Numbered from the stretch's first letter, positions 1 through 12,930 are shown. The stretch is DNA of 64,000 nucleotides from Channa striata (GCA_033026295.1 CM065179.1:19151275-19215274), one strand, 5' to 3'. Translations and numbers: made by a program. The notes: generated from the sequence alone by a model not told the origin.

Positions 1-3000
1 TAGATATTTTTCTTATTCTTATCTTGTTAATCTGTTATTCCCCAATGTGCTTATTTTAGACAAAGTAAACACAGTTGTGTATCCAGAGGTACTGTGGAGT
101 TAAACCATTGGTACTGATGAGTTGTGGGCTGTAATCAAAAGTGTTACTAAGAAATTATATCACAAATGAGAGGACTATAAGAACAAGTGAGCTGCCTAAT
201 GTAAACTACACTTATGACCTAAAGTTTAAATAGTAACCTACTGCCATTATTTTAAGACTAATATTTCTCAGAAAAGCAGGTGCCGTGAACAGTATAGTGC
301 ATCTTGAAAGAGGGAACACTCCTGTGAAACCGGCCAAAACTGACAGTTAGTTGCTTCACAGAAACCTCGGAAATATAGCAAATAAAGCAGGAATGGAAAT
401 ATTTTAAAGAGCCACAACAACAGTTATGCCATTTTCTGACAGTTTGGGCTAAACTGTGGGTCTACAGTCTATTGTATTTTCATGGGCAGTGAAGCTCTGT
501 CCATTTGAAAGGGTTTTTCTTTGGCTGAAGTTTAAGGCAGGAAAGTGATTTAAAGAAAATTCGAAAATAAAAATTGTGAGAATGTAGGATTTGCATAGAG
601 ATATTGCTTAGTTTATTAGCCTAAATGACATCTATTTGCATGTGCCTTGTGAGCTATTTATGGCTGTGGCAATAATTTGCTGTGTGTTTCACTTCTACAA
701 CTCTTTAGTGGGACGAGAGGGTTATGTAAAAGCATGCACATTTGGCTCCGAAGCCTGTGGTTAATCTCTTACAAAGGTTTTGGCTGCATACATTTTAACC
801 TATTATTGCCATAATGGTGAAGTTCAGAAAATGTTTATATGACTCAGTTTTGGAAAGGTTATGTGGGTCATTTAGCAAGGACAAATCACCACGTTTAATG
901 TCTACGTTTGAGGATGTTTTGTTTGATAAATGTCAAGACTTTCTTTTTCCTGTGAATCAAAACCTAGCAGAGCTGTGATAGAAACCTCAAATCTGTGGAG
1001 TCCAGACGAGAATCAGCCTCAAAACGGGTTTCGAATGCCACATGGAAGGCATCGCTAGCTTTTAAGTGAACATTAAATGTTAAATAATAGGAAAATTTCA
1101 AGGAAAAGTACTATTCCATATTTCAGGATTCCTTGTGTGCCTATTCACCTTTGCATCTGTGAAGACCAGCCACCTAATAAGAATGAAGCTCATAGTCAAA
1201 AGGTCAATCAAAGCACAATCCAATGAACGAACATGTATAAGTAGGAGTAAGGAGTTGATTTTTTTCTGTTCCGGCGTATTTGGGAAAGTCTGTGGGGTGA
1301 TGTTGTACGTCACTAAACCATTTATTCCATCAGTCCATCAGGCTGCCCATCTGATTAGCTTTACACATCCCCCCAACGTGTATGTAGATCTCGCCCACAC
1401 CCTCCACCATCATCCATTTCCTCTACTTTTGATCTACCGTGGGAGGTGAAGTTGGAACACTATATGTCTACCAATGTCACTGGTCTGTCTTTCCACTGTG
1501 ACACACAAACATCCCCTCCGTGACACCAAACAACTCACCACACAGGTCAGCTGACTTCCTGTGCAACCGCCTGGTGATGAGGGCAGGTAAACATGTTGTC
1601 CATTCTATTAATTCCTCATCAGATGCACAGTTCAGCCTGAGATCACAGACAACTGAACAGGTAACGACACGTATTACCCTGCCGTAATGGAATAAGTCAC
1701 TGAATCAAATTCCTGGGTGGGGGATGTTTCATTGTTTCAGTATGGTTTTGTAAGACACGGGTTTACACAATTTTCTGTTGCAATGTGCGATGGGAGGGTT
1801 TTTTACCTCCCTCCGCACATTGCTCACTTCGGATACCTGAGGCGACATGGTGGTCAATGTCAGCCAGTGGACAGACAGACAATGAGTTGCTCATACAACT
1901 ACTAACTGGACATCTGTCAAAGAGGAATATATAATGTGTATATTGATGTTTTATATTAACACTGAATGCAAAGTACTTATCCAAATAATGCAACATTGCT
2001 AATATTTGCAATGATTCACCTTAGCTTGTAGCTTTTGTTTGCTTTACAGTGTGTTTCCCTTGTTATATGCCAGGTGCAGACCTTTTAATGCAGTTGGACA
2101 ACAATGGAAACATGTCCTTGCGTACTAATAGGCACTTTGATTTGTGGGACTCAGCTCTATTGTAGGACTTGGGTCAAATAAGCAAAGCAGTGCAGTTATA
2201 CAGCTATAGATGCATCAAAAATGCTGACTCCATCTATACATTTAACCTAAAGTTAAAATTTTGCATTTTAAATTTAGGTCATGTGGGACATCCGGTGCTT
2301 TTAATGATTCACATTTCATAAACAAGAGAATGTGATAAGACATAAACGGGAGAGTCCCTCAGGCTCTGCTCTGCAGGGGCTCCTTCATACCACCTCCCAC
2401 TTGTCACTAAAGCTGTTGTTCAGTTTCATAAAAATCTAAAGGTTTCATCTAAACTTTTATGTATCAAAATGCACCAAAAATGTAGCCGTACAGTTCGCTG
2501 TAAAGGCCAACAGACCTTTCAAATTAAAATCACCATTTTCTGATGTGGTTGATTGATTTACTGTCAAACATACAAAGAACTGCAGTTGTTTCCTGTCTGA
2601 TTTTATTATTTGGGTCAGAGAAACTGTTTATAGCACAGCCACATATGGCACTATCACTGATTCAGGTCAACATTTATTCATATTGGCACATTTTCAGTAG
2701 GTGGAGCAAAATATTCCATAAAAAACAAGTAAAAACATTCTGTGTATGTACAATACATGCAACTACTGACATCTCCAGTAACACTGAAAATGCAACATGC
2801 TGAATTATATATTGCAGAGACAAGAAGAGATTCAAAACACTTTTATTACATGTATGTAAAGACACAACATGTCCTGAAAGTGCCTGCATCACCCACATAT
2901 GAGCCTGGATATTGGAGTTAAAGATGGGATGTTGACATCTGGATAATCATTGGTCACTTGGTGGATGTTACTGTCCACACCAGTCCACAACGCTGCCCAA

Positions 3001-3140
3001 CACGGATTGTGTTTACACGGACCCAGTACCCAGATTACATGAAATTCATGTATACATGCAGCACAAGAGTAACCTGCTTCCTTATCCAGCCTACAGTTTT
3101 TGACTGTATAATGAAGGAGTTCGTTTACATGGACTTAAAG
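1..3140. other. Non-coding stretch, no gene seen
   Basis: No reading frame here has splice signals or composition that support a gene. The sequence is A+T-rich. The part at about 540-840 contains two perfect POU octamers (ATTTGCAT at 589-596 and 634-641) and is treated under findings as a candidate regulatory element. The short open frames look like chance. Confidence 0.6.
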
Positions 3141-3249
3141 GAACACTTCACCAATTTTCAATGGGGGTTGACCAACTACAAGTCAGCGAGTATTTATGAA
3201 GAGACACTCAGTTTCCTCCATATTTTCTATACAGAGAAATTGTAATTTA

Positions 3250-3860
3250 TTCCTCTGCATCTATCCGCCAGGGCAGTTGAAGATGATGTAAAACACGTCA
3301 TTCCCAGCTGCCCTGTCAGACTACGACCAGTGTTTCCTGGTTTTCGCTGTAACTGCCCCCAGCAACAGTCAGGCTGAGAGGAAGGTGGATCCAACCTGCT
3401 GCAGCTCCACCGCTCCCCTCCGCCATATTTTATCCTCGCAGACACATACAACTCTAATATTCAATGGCCGAGGGTCCTGCTATACATTATTTGGAAGACG
3501 GCGTCTGATATTCGTGGTTACCTGTAAGAGCCGCAGCACAACGCCGAGGTTTTACTCTGTACGGAGGAGGACGAGGCTGCCGAAGCCGAAAGACAACCAC
3601 AAGGAGGCGGGGAGGATGGCAGAGAGGAACGGCTTCATGCAGGGACAGCTGCTGGTGTCGCCGATGGAAACACACCTGGAATCTCTGTGCTGTGATGAGT
3701 TTCACCGCTGCCGGTTTCTCCTGGATGAAGCTAATGGGTGGGAACGTGTATGTTAGGGATCATGGCGGTTTTGGACCACATGTGGACGGAGGAGTGCTCG
3801 ACACACTCAGGATCCCACCAAGAAACTGGAAACTACAGGAAGAACGATCCACTGAGTGGT
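3250..3860. promoter_or_regulatory. CpG-rich block, candidate promoter or CpG island
   Basis: This block is much richer in G+C and CpG than its A+T-rich surroundings. It contains short purine-rich GC runs and a plus-strand ATG with a short frame that stops after 14 codons. A good plus-strand splice donor (GTAAGA) lies at 3524. The plus-strand frames encode nothing I recognise. It could be the promoter and first exon of a non-coding RNA, the remains of a decayed gene, or the CpG-rich core of an interspersed repeat. Confidence 0.4.
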
Positions 3861-4310
3861 GACTTAGTAACATATTCCACCTTTATTGTGCTGTGAAGTT
3901 TGAGTAAAGCTACGAGCTGATGCCTGTCTGGATTTGTTTGTTCAGTGTCGGGTGTAGCATTAGCTTGCGTTGCTAACGTTAGCTTGTGCGTTAGCATTGA
4001 GTAAAGTTACTGCACATTACGTGTGTGTTACCTGTGAGCAGTCAGCATTACAAAGCTTTCCAGCTGAGGCTTTTGAGATTTGTTCTGGTAGAGAACAGCA
4101 ACTCGAATACTAACAAATAATTTGATTTTGTAGGCAGCGTGCCGTGATTTTTAGAATGGATCCTGCAAGGAGAGACTCTTGGAAGGGACAACCGTCCAAG
4201 CAAGTTCCGAGAGACAACTGATGCTCCAGAAGAACTCTGAGACCACCTGTTATACCTGTCCCCTCAAATTGAATATCTATTATTTGTTAATAAAATTAAA
4301 AAAAATCAGC
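3385..4310 (+). ncRNA. Possible two-exon non-coding transcript
   Basis: The CpG-rich block could supply exon 1 (ending at the GTAAGA donor at 3524). A pyrimidine-rich stretch ending TTTTGTAG just before 4134 could be the acceptor of exon 2. Exon 2 would run to an AATAAA at 4289-4294, which is followed by an A-rich run. No long frame is shared by the two parts, so if transcribed it would be non-coding or encode only a tiny peptide. This is inference from splice-like and polyA-like motifs; an expressed transposon is an equal alternative. Confidence 0.2.
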
Positions 4311-6114
4311 CAGAGGTTTCAGTATGTCAAATCCCTCACCTGTTAAATTATAGTCATATATAGTCAAATTGGAAAATGCCTTGTATACTGTGACTGTGCA
4401 CCATCACCTTGGTCACATAATTTTTATAGTACAAGTAGAATTAGACTATTTCAACTGATAAGTTGTCGTTGCCACAGGCTTATGCAAAAAAACATAATTT
4501 GAAACAAATAAAAAATAATATATAAGTCAAAGTAAATGTCCTTTCAGAAAGGTATATGTGCAGCATATGTGAGGTGTTTTTAGTCTTGTCCATTCACCTA
4601 CCTCAACACTGAAGAGACACTTGTAGCGCAGACATGTGTATTTATTTTTTACATTTACCGTTGTACTACAACAGAACGCGTTTTGTCACACAATCAGTTT
4701 GCTTGTGGTTCCGCTTGTCCCACAAATGGACAAGGAGCTGCTACTCTTTATTGTCCAAGGTGGGACCCAGATTTATGTAGAAATGCTTAAAAAAAATCAC
4801 ACACCATAATTTGAATGATGACACTATATGAGATGGCTCACATCAGCGGATGCTGCTTGTGAAGAGCACACTGACGCTGAAGTTTTCACATGTCTGTTCT
4901 TAACTTAAAGTAAATAAGTTAGGGTCAGGGTAGAAGTTTGAAGATTTATAATCTTCATTGATAAACGGTGGACTAGGGAATTATGGGTAACCATAGGCCA
5001 CAGAGGCGTGCACACATTGTGGGGTGATGTGGATAATGTCAAAGGTGTAAGATAGTAGAGCCATTCATACCTGTCTAGATGTTCACACTGATTTTATGTA
5101 GTATTTATATATAATGTTTATTCCTGTCTATTTTTTTGATCCTGCTTTATTCAGTCTTTGAGATGTGTATGTCAACTAATGACATTTTGTTTCCAAAAAG
5201 GAAAATTTAAAAACAGAAACTGAGAAAAGTCTGGGTTTGACTTCCCATGGGACCAACTATTTGATGAAGAAAAATTTAAATAGTTTCAGAATTTACCTCT
5301 TGAACAAGGACAAAACGTTGTAGTTCTCTATGCCTTTCAAATACTTCCTATCCTTAACTGAGCAATGAATGCAGGAAACTCCAGAGGCGTCACATACTTT
5401 CTCTTCTCATTGCATTTTTGTGCTTACAGTTTGAGTTGAGCGCCAAAAATAACTTTTCATTTTGCTCACACCGTGAATCACTAGTATGTAGTGAAAATTT
5501 GGCAAAAACAAACTTTAGTCAGAAGTAATGTAATGAAACTTTGCTTTAGTCAGTGTCTACTTTAGCCAGGTTAGTTGTATTTTGTCATCTAGAATACAAT
5601 CATCATTCATTTAAAAAAATCAATTGGTCATGTTTCATAGTTTTTCTACAAGGGTATTTCGCTTTGAACAATTCTGGCTTACAAAATACTCAAAAATGTA
5701 AACCACATCATAGGGGAAAACACACTAGGGAATTAGATGACATTTGATATTGGTGATATATGATGGTCAGTATTTTTAGTATAGTTTTTTAAATAGCACA
5801 AGCATTTATATGTATTTAGCAACAAACATAAAGCCGCACTGGTCCATAGTAAGGGAGGGGGGAAAGGAAATAGTGTAAATATTTTAAGCAGTGTAGATTG
5901 TTGATAATGCATTTGCAGTTTTACTTCAGGACAGTTTTGGGGTATTTCTTCATCACTGGTGTTTACTGGTGTCTACTGTTGATCTATTACAGCATCTTTT
6001 AGTGTGCTATATATGTGTAATATCTATTATCTGTTGTTTATATTGACAATATAAAAAGCCTGATACAAGGACACAGCTTGGGTCTGTTTTATGTGTTTAA
6101 GTTATTGATTTTAG
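4311..6114. other. Non-coding A+T-rich stretch
   Basis: No gene, repeat with clear ends or regulatory cluster was recognised. The longest frame (64 codons on the plus strand near 5553-5747) has no supporting features. Confidence 0.5.
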
Positions 6115-6165
6115 AGACCACAACAGAGACCAGTTGCAGCTCAACTATTTCACTTTTTTTCAGTT

Positions 6166-6606
6166 GAAGACTTAATTGAACAGAGAAGATCACAAGAGCT
6201 GAGGTGTAGTCACCTGTACACAGACAAGAAAATGTTTCCCAATTGTGTAACAGGAAAACATTTGCTCATCAATCAGGACACCAGCTATTGCAAAGGTGTC
6301 ACTGGAAGTAAAAAGCCATTTTGGCCTTGTACTTTAATTAAACACAGGATAAACTCACAGTTTTAAACATATCGACCTCCAGTGAAAATGAAGAAAGAGC
6401 AACTGCATTGTATTATCAACCAACGGCTGACTGAATTTATTAAACAAGATTCAGAGCAGTGGTCCAAGGAAATGGTCCCTCTTGTCACCATGAGAGCTGA
6501 ATCTGATCATCAGTTTAAATTTCCAGAAGAGATCACCAAATATAAAATAACCTTCCCATGGGAGGAGGGACTGGAGGCAGCCTTTGAGAGAAAGAGGAAA
6601 AGATAG
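6166..6606 (+). pseudogene. Orphan exon-like frame broken by one stop, family not recognised
   Basis: A plus-strand frame follows a strong acceptor-like tract (a run of T ending in CAG at 6161-6163). It stays open for 66 codons to an in-frame TAA at 6364-6366, then continues in the same frame for 79 codons to TAG at 6604. The predicted residues look like folded protein: mixed charged and aromatic residues, several Cys, and segments such as KKPFWPCTLIKHR before the stop and FPEEITKYKITFPWEEG after it. I do not recognise the family. The simplest reading is a pseudogene exon with one nonsense change, or an exapted transposon fragment; a sequencing error at 6364 is also possible. There is no donor or partner exon that I can support nearby. 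Confidence 0.4.
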
Positions 6607-6962
6607 ATAGAACTTCTCTTATCTGAATTTGTTGCCGTGAGACGTTGACTGTAGAAGCCAGACTGGAACATCCAGCCAGCAGTTCCTGAGGTCTCTTGGG
6701 TTATGGACTATTGACTGCGGAAGGCTCTCAAAAACCTGGCAGAGGAGACAGAACACCACCACACTTAAAGTTACCGAGCTTTTTGAGTCTTAGCTCACTC
6801 TTCGGCTGTCCAACCTGCAGCATTACTGCTTATTGGGCTCATTTTCATCACTCTCTGCACACTGCTGTTTCTAATGGCAGCTGCCATCAGAGAACCAAAC
6901 ATTCAAACCCGCTGCACAAAGAGCAGAACCCTACTCAGTAAAGGGTTACACTCTGATTTTAA

Positions 6963-7022
6963 GGGCTTTTTTCCAAAGCCCTTTACAGTGTTCCACTCGC
7001 CTTACCAACTGAGCTACAGCTG
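6963..7022 (-). repeat. tRNA-like A-box fragment, SINE or MITE remnant
   Basis: Read on the minus strand, the segment has a tRNA A-box-like core (TAGCTCAGTTGGTAAGGCG) followed by a segment like the TGTAAAGGGCTTTGG tails common in teleost interspersed repeats. It does not fold into a full tRNA and no proper B box follows, so it is not called as a tRNA gene. Confidence 0.35.
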
Positions 7023-7504
7023 AAATATGATCGATGTTGGCCTTGAACACTAGTCCAGATGAACGCTTAAAAGTAACTTAAAAGGTGTTTCTATGTCAAT
7101 GTTCTGTTCATGTGTTATTTCTACTGCCATCAGGTGGACAGAAAATTTAGATACTGCCGGTTTAAAAATTTGACAGCTGCTACCACACACCCTATACAAG
7201 TCTGTAAGGCTTTAAAAAAGAAAAGCATAAACTGCTTAGTTATTTGCAGATTAGATTGATTCCTTAATCTAATCATCTGCAGCCTACAGTTCTGGTAAAT
7301 TCATACTTTCCATTTCATTCACACAGGGAGAAGATGGGCACATTTCTTGGACAATACGCCCACACTTTTTGGTACTGTGCTCCCAAAACAGCAAGCGTGA
7401 TGGCTGTGGGGAATGGAGAGCAGTGTGGAACAGGTTTCTGCTGCTGGCTGAGTCATTATGAACCCGTTTATGCATCAGAGAGGACAGTGTTAGAGGGACA
7501 GTGA

Positions 7505-7761
7505 GGCAGAAGAAGAAGAAGGAGAAGAGAGAGAGAGAGGCCTAAATAGATCTTGAACTTTTCTATGGAAAATCAAGAACTCTTGTGTGTAGGTGTGACG
7601 AGGTTAAGATGAAACTGTGAGACCTACCTGTGAGATCTACTGAAATTAAAAAAAGAAAGGAAACGGGAAGAGGAAATGCAGACAGAGAGAGAGCGACAGA
7701 CAAACACACAGAGAAAGAGAGAATCAGAAACAAATGCAGAGACGAAGAGAGAGCGAGAGAA

Positions 7762-7798
<37 letters not shown>

Positions 7799-7806
7799 GA
7801 GAGATT
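7505..7806. repeat. Purine-rich (GA)n tract
   Basis: The plus strand is almost pure purine with an uninterrupted GA run at about 7764-7791 and degenerate GAGA on both sides. Two overlapping plus-strand open frames and a Ser/Leu-rich minus-strand frame here are artefacts of this composition. Confidence 0.85.
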
Positions 7807-10315
7807 TCCCAATATATGGACAGGGAAGTCCCCCGGGCTCAACTATACGGCGGGGCATTATTCGTCCCACCTCCACACTGGGCGATAGGCTTATCTCACA
7901 TCATGAGTGGGCTCATGTCAAAGCTGTTTGTCACTGGCTTGGAGTGTTTAGTGCTGCCTTCCCTAAACTGGCTCACAGAGCTTCACCATGGTAAGGGGAA
8001 TCCCCCTGGTGGCTCTCTGCCAGTATCTGCAAGCTTCTCCTGTTACTTTAAGATTCATAGACATGTTATAGGCATTTGTGAGCAATTCATAGAGGTTTAA
8101 TGCATACTGTACAATTCCAGGAAGACTTATGCTGACTAAAATAATAAACCCTGGTGGCCCCCCTTAGTGTTGTTATTTGTACACTGTCAGAAACAAGGTG
8201 CAGTCCCTGCAGCAACTGGATACCACTTTGTGCCTTTTATTTGGGAGAAATTGTGGTGTCAGTTTCAGATAAGCCGTTCAGCTCCATCTATGAGTTATAT
8301 CTTTACAAATAACTAAAGCAGTGTTTGAAGGAAGCAGATGAGATTGCATTCGATTCAGCAGCAGAGCTTCAGTCCCATCTGGCTTACTTCGAACAACTTT
8401 GCAGAAAAGTGCATAATAACAGACATATGTTACTTATAATACAGCAAATACATACACAAACTCACACAATGTAAGATCTCATTAGCTGACCTTGCTTAAA
8501 AAGCATGCAAACTAATTTCCTTGAGGGGAAACAAGATATTGGCATCAGGAATTATATTTGTACCTATACATGATTATTAAGTTTAGTACACCTACAATTT
8601 AGTTAACACTACTAAACTAAGAGTATAGTGGTTGAAAATGTGATATTTCCTGTAACCTTCTATGTGAGAGTTGTAGCAACTTGAACTGCAAGCTGATTTT
8701 CTTGTTGAAACAATGCAAAGGAAGTGCTTTAAATAAACCCAGTAATAGTTATTTGATTCACTTTAATAATTTTAAAATCTTATACATATTATACATGTAT
8801 TCTTTCTACTTTGGTCACATTGTCTTCAAACATTCTTTATTAACTACCCCCACACCCTCACCCCCACAACCCCAAAAAATACATTTATGATTGTGAGTTT
8901 CTCTGATGTGCACAAGCAAGAGCACTTCTTGTGTCAATCAGATGGATTTCTTTTATTTTTTTGGATCACTCCTACCATAATGTAAAATGTACTTCACACT
9001 GTACTGCATTAACATGAAATATATTTTTATTTTCAAAAGACATAACCCTCCCCTTGTCCCAAATGCCAGCAGAGGGAGCTGTAAGGAGAGAAAGGGTGAC
9101 TAACTCCACCATGGTGCCTTGATCGTGGTGGATTTTTATATTTCAGTAAAACTAACTCCGTTAATTTAGCTGAATAGTTCACTTAACCCAAGATATTAAG
9201 TTGTCTCAACTATTTACTAACATGATGATTAAACGTGATTTCTACATTTTGCAGAGGATTAACATGTAGACACGAAGAACGTCCAGCTGCAGCTGATAAA
9301 GTAATTTCTTACTAAAATCAGGACAAAGACAAAATCTAAGATTGCTATCTGCATGTCTCGTAAGTTCTAGGTGTGTGCTGGTAGGTGCTAAATTAAATGC
9401 AAAAAAATGCTATAATTATCATATTTTCTTTACTATAATGCAAAATATTTATGTACCGTTAAAAAATAATTAGAATAATAACTATAAATTTGCTTTTAAA
9501 TACACAAATACCTTTGCAAATATTAAACATTTCTTTCTTTCTCAGAATTTGTTTTCTGAGCAGATGTTTAAGATTTCTTTAAATGTCACAGTTATTATTG
9601 CTGTGCATTCAAACTGAAACCATTTTTTTTAAAAGATGGGGGTAAAAAAAAAAAAATTCACATAACCCTTTTTTACTACCCACACACAGATTGTGATGTT
9701 CCTACTTACATCATCAAATAAATGATTTTACCTTTAACTCTCCTCATATAGCTTTGTTCAGTGAACACAAAATAAGGCTTTCCTTTTCTGTATTTTAGGT
9801 TATTGATGCAATTTTATTTGTAGAAATTTCATACAACATACACAGCTAATATCATATTTTGGCTAATTAGATCTGATCTCAGTTCTGTAGAGATACTGAC
9901 ATCTTTTTCATTTATTCATTTACCAATAGTGTTCAAGAACAATACAATATTGGCAATTACATCAACAAATATTTTTTGTGTCAGGGTGCTACAAACAGAA
10001 TTATGCCAAATTCAAAACTGAGCTATAAATCTCACAAATGTAATGCTACAATTTGCAACTTTTGTTGATCAGATTAGCTGTGCATTAAATACTGATGCTG
10101 TTCTTCGGCCTTTGGCCGGCAGCATGTCTTGAATACACGAAAGGTGCCTTTTTGCATCTGGATGTGATGAAGGAGTTTTAGCCTTATTTGACTGGTTACA
10201 AGAGCAAGCCTCACTCCAAAAACGTTAGAAATAAGTATATTTTATGCATGTATTTTCATGTTAGAGCACATCACGTTTATTACTCCGATTTCATTACAAT
10301 GCATCATGTATGATT
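7807..10315. other. Non-coding stretch, no gene seen
   Basis: A+T-rich sequence with homopolymer runs; no reading frame of interest. No transposon ends were recognised. Confidence 0.5.
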
Positions 10316-10945
10316 AGGGATGTTGCGATACCAATACCAGTATTGGGTAATTTGTGCATGTACTTGTAAAATGTCTTTGATACTACAACTGATACCGTGT
10401 TAACCTCATGTTGGCTGAGCAGGTAGGCGGAAGTGGAAAAATGTCTGTGGTTTGGAGGTGAAGATAAGTTATAACAACAAAATTAAACCTGCAGGCAAGT
10501 GTTTGTATTCATGAGTGACATCAGCCAGAGATCTACAGTAGCTACAGTTTTACCTAAAGTTCCTTTTGTTTCGCAGTTGTTTTACCCCCATATTCTGCTC
10601 TAGAGTCTACAGTCTGTGCCGTGTATGCGTCTTGTTCAAGGATCTCACCGCAAATATGTGCTTTGTTTGTCATTTTCATCTTTTTTAATGAAAGTTATTT
10701 AATAAATTCTGTGAATTGTTACTGTTGTGTGTTTTTAGCAGTGGTGTTTTCTGAAGTCTTAGTGTCTCCACTAACATTTAGAAAGTATTGGCCAGTGGGT
10801 CTTGAGGATTTGGCTGTCTGGCAAGTCATACTAGAAGCATCGTATGCCTCTACATATAGTATGCTGGCATCAGTATAAACAAGTATTTAAATGTGCTGGT
10901 ACTTAAATATTGGTACCGGAAAAATTTATATTGGGACATTCATAT
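10316..10945. mobile_element. Non-autonomous hAT-like element remnant
   Basis: The left end reads TAGGGATGTTGCGATACC followed by a second near-palindromic GATACC/CAGTATTGG block. The right end carries GGTACTTAAATATTGGTACC and then TTGGGACATTC, an imperfect inverted copy. This pattern (GGGATGT..CGATACC at both ends) is known from teleost hAT-type elements. The interior encodes no transposase. Boundaries are approximate because both ends are diverged and I could not fix an 8-bp target duplication. Confidence 0.5.
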
Positions 10946-10956
10946 ATAAACTGCTT

Positions 10957-11815
10957 GTTGGGCCACCTTTAGCTTTAATCACAGACCACATCATCCCTTT
11001 GATGAGCTCATGCAATGTTTTTTCCATCCGGAGTTGCATTAGGTTTTTTTTTTTTTGTGGCAATAATGGGGGAGTTGGACCGGAATTGGCATTTTGAAAT
11101 ACACCTGTACCATCAGGGATAAAAAAAGTGCACTGATGGAAAAAATTTCGGGTAGTCAGCTACTTATTGCATCAGTTAGGCTTGAATAATAAGACATATT
11201 AATCACTGCAGTTATTATCCAATGTAAAACCTCTGAACTACTTGTTTAGTTAAATCCAGGTGAAGCCTTTTTTTGGCCAGGACGTGAACAGTACGAACTT
11301 TTTTGCTTCCTTGTTTTACAGTGAGTTTAATCGCGGTGAAACTAAAATAAGTTTTGTCCTATTTTGTGGAAATATTTATTTATATTTACCAGTTTCATAA
11401 ATTGAACAATCTAGGCTGAGTATTGAAGAACTATTTTGACAATATTTTTAATATGCAAAAACCAACAATAAATCTCCTCTACTCATTTTCAGTTTCTGAA
11501 GTCTGTTTTAGCTTTCTTTTCAGTGCAGACCCCCCCCACTCTGTATTATAAGAAAAAGGAGATTCTAAAGTTTTGGCCACCTCATTCATTGAAAGTAGGT
11601 GGCCAAAACTTTAGATGAACAGAAAGTATAATAATCACCTGTCTGACTGTTTCAACTTGAGAAAAATTCAATATTCTAAAACTAGAATTCATGGCAGGGA
11701 CTACATTAAACTCTACAGGCGTACCTAATAAATTGGCTATTGACTGTAAATAGCATCCTTTTGTCGTTCCTTTTTCGTTTAGATTTTTCAGTGCCAGTGA
11801 CACATGCTGTGGGTG
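10957..11815. mobile_element. Cluster of degraded Tc1-like and MITE ends
   Basis: Several terminal-repeat-like pieces follow each other. At 10959-11020 a segment beginning TTGGGCCACCTTTAGC resembles Tc1-type non-coding ends of fish. At 11564-11615 there is a perfect 19-bp inverted repeat around a 14-base spacer (arm TCTAAAGTTTTGGCCACCT). At about 11715-11750 there is a segment like the known end motif GTACCTAATAAA..GGC. No transposase remains. The parts were probably left by more than one insertion. Confidence 0.4.
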
Positions 11816-12379
11816 TAAATGACAGACATTTTAATGTCACTCGTATGCATCACTAATTACTCACACAAAAGTAAAAATGACCCAAATAGGGCCGTCAACA
11901 GCATGGTGGCATTTTCAAGCTTTCAATTTCACTTTAAAGCCAACTTCAGGAGCTGGCACTGGTGATAGCAAAACACAAGATAATAAAAACCAGGAGTGTC
12001 TGTTGATAGCTCAGTCAGGCTGGTGGTAACAAAGGTCTGCACTGCTTTTTGGAGTAGTGGCTTCCTCATTTACTTCTTTGCCAGCTGTGCCTCCTCATGG
12101 AGAATTGAAAACTGCCACTATACCTTTTTCCTCCTTTGAGCAAATTTACTCTCCCATTTGTTGGATATTAGTGGATCTCCAGGTCTGGTTCAGTAAATCC
12201 ACTGCTACTTAATAAACGTAGGGTGAAGGTTCAGAAGATGAGTGTCATTGGTATGGACGATGTGTTGGCACTCTCTGCTGGTTCAAACACAAACTGCTGA
12301 AGGAGACGTATCTGATTCGTTACAGATGTTTTTCTGAATTGCTACAATGGATTTAAAAACCCATAATCCACTTGTTTTT

Positions 12380-12930
12380 CATCATCCCCTTATAAATGCA
12401 GCAGAAATCTTCTCTTGCTCATTTCTTAACCCTTAATCATTGCTTTCATACATTTCTTACTTCATTTTGATAAAAAAAGCAGTTAACATGTGTCATTTAG
12501 TGATCCAAAATGGGAATGAATAACAGTTTTTTTCTACTGTAAGATGCATTTAAGGAAAAAAGGATCCACTGGATCTCCATCATCACATTCTTAGTAAATC
12601 AGAAGTCTTCTCTTGCAGATGTGTTAACACATTTCCATTGGTTCTGTTTATGTCAGCCTGACACATTTTTCAGAACAGTTAATACACATGCCATTCAGTG
12701 ACTCAAAACTTAGTTGTTTTAACTGGGTAAACAAAAGAAAAACATGTTTCCAGCTCATGGAAATTACTTGCAAAATGATGAATCCCTAGTTTACATACAT
12801 GTGCAGCCCCCAACACAAATTCTTTATCACCATTAATCAGTCATTATCCATTTAGAAAAGATGCTCCTCTGTGCTGCTATTTGAAAGTCTGAACCAAAAA
12901 TGAGATGTTGATGAGAATCTGTGGCAAATG
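12380..12930. repeat. Dispersed repeat copy A, left part
   Basis: This segment shares, in order, blocks such as ATTTCCATTGGTT, TGACTCAAAAC, TTCCCAGCT (here TTTCCAGCT) and ATGAGAATCTGTGGC with the segment at 34045-34860. It stops where the Tc1 element at 12931 begins. An internally related sub-copy (CAGTTAACATGTGTCATTTAGTGA) lies at about 12400-12540. Repeat class is unknown. Confidence 0.45.

Noticed and set aside
3385..3756. 123-codon protein in the CpG-rich block
   Set aside because: The G+C-rich sequence is open in more than one frame, no domain is recognised and the frame ends without a convincing donor; described as a regulatory or non-coding block instead.
6963..7022. tRNA gene on the minus strand
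   Set aside because: An A-box-like core is present but there is no cloverleaf, anticodon arm or B box.
7624..8100. Arg/Glu-rich plus-strand frames and a Ser/Leu-rich minus-strand frame
   Set aside because: They are translations of the GA microsatellite and nearby purine-rich DNA.
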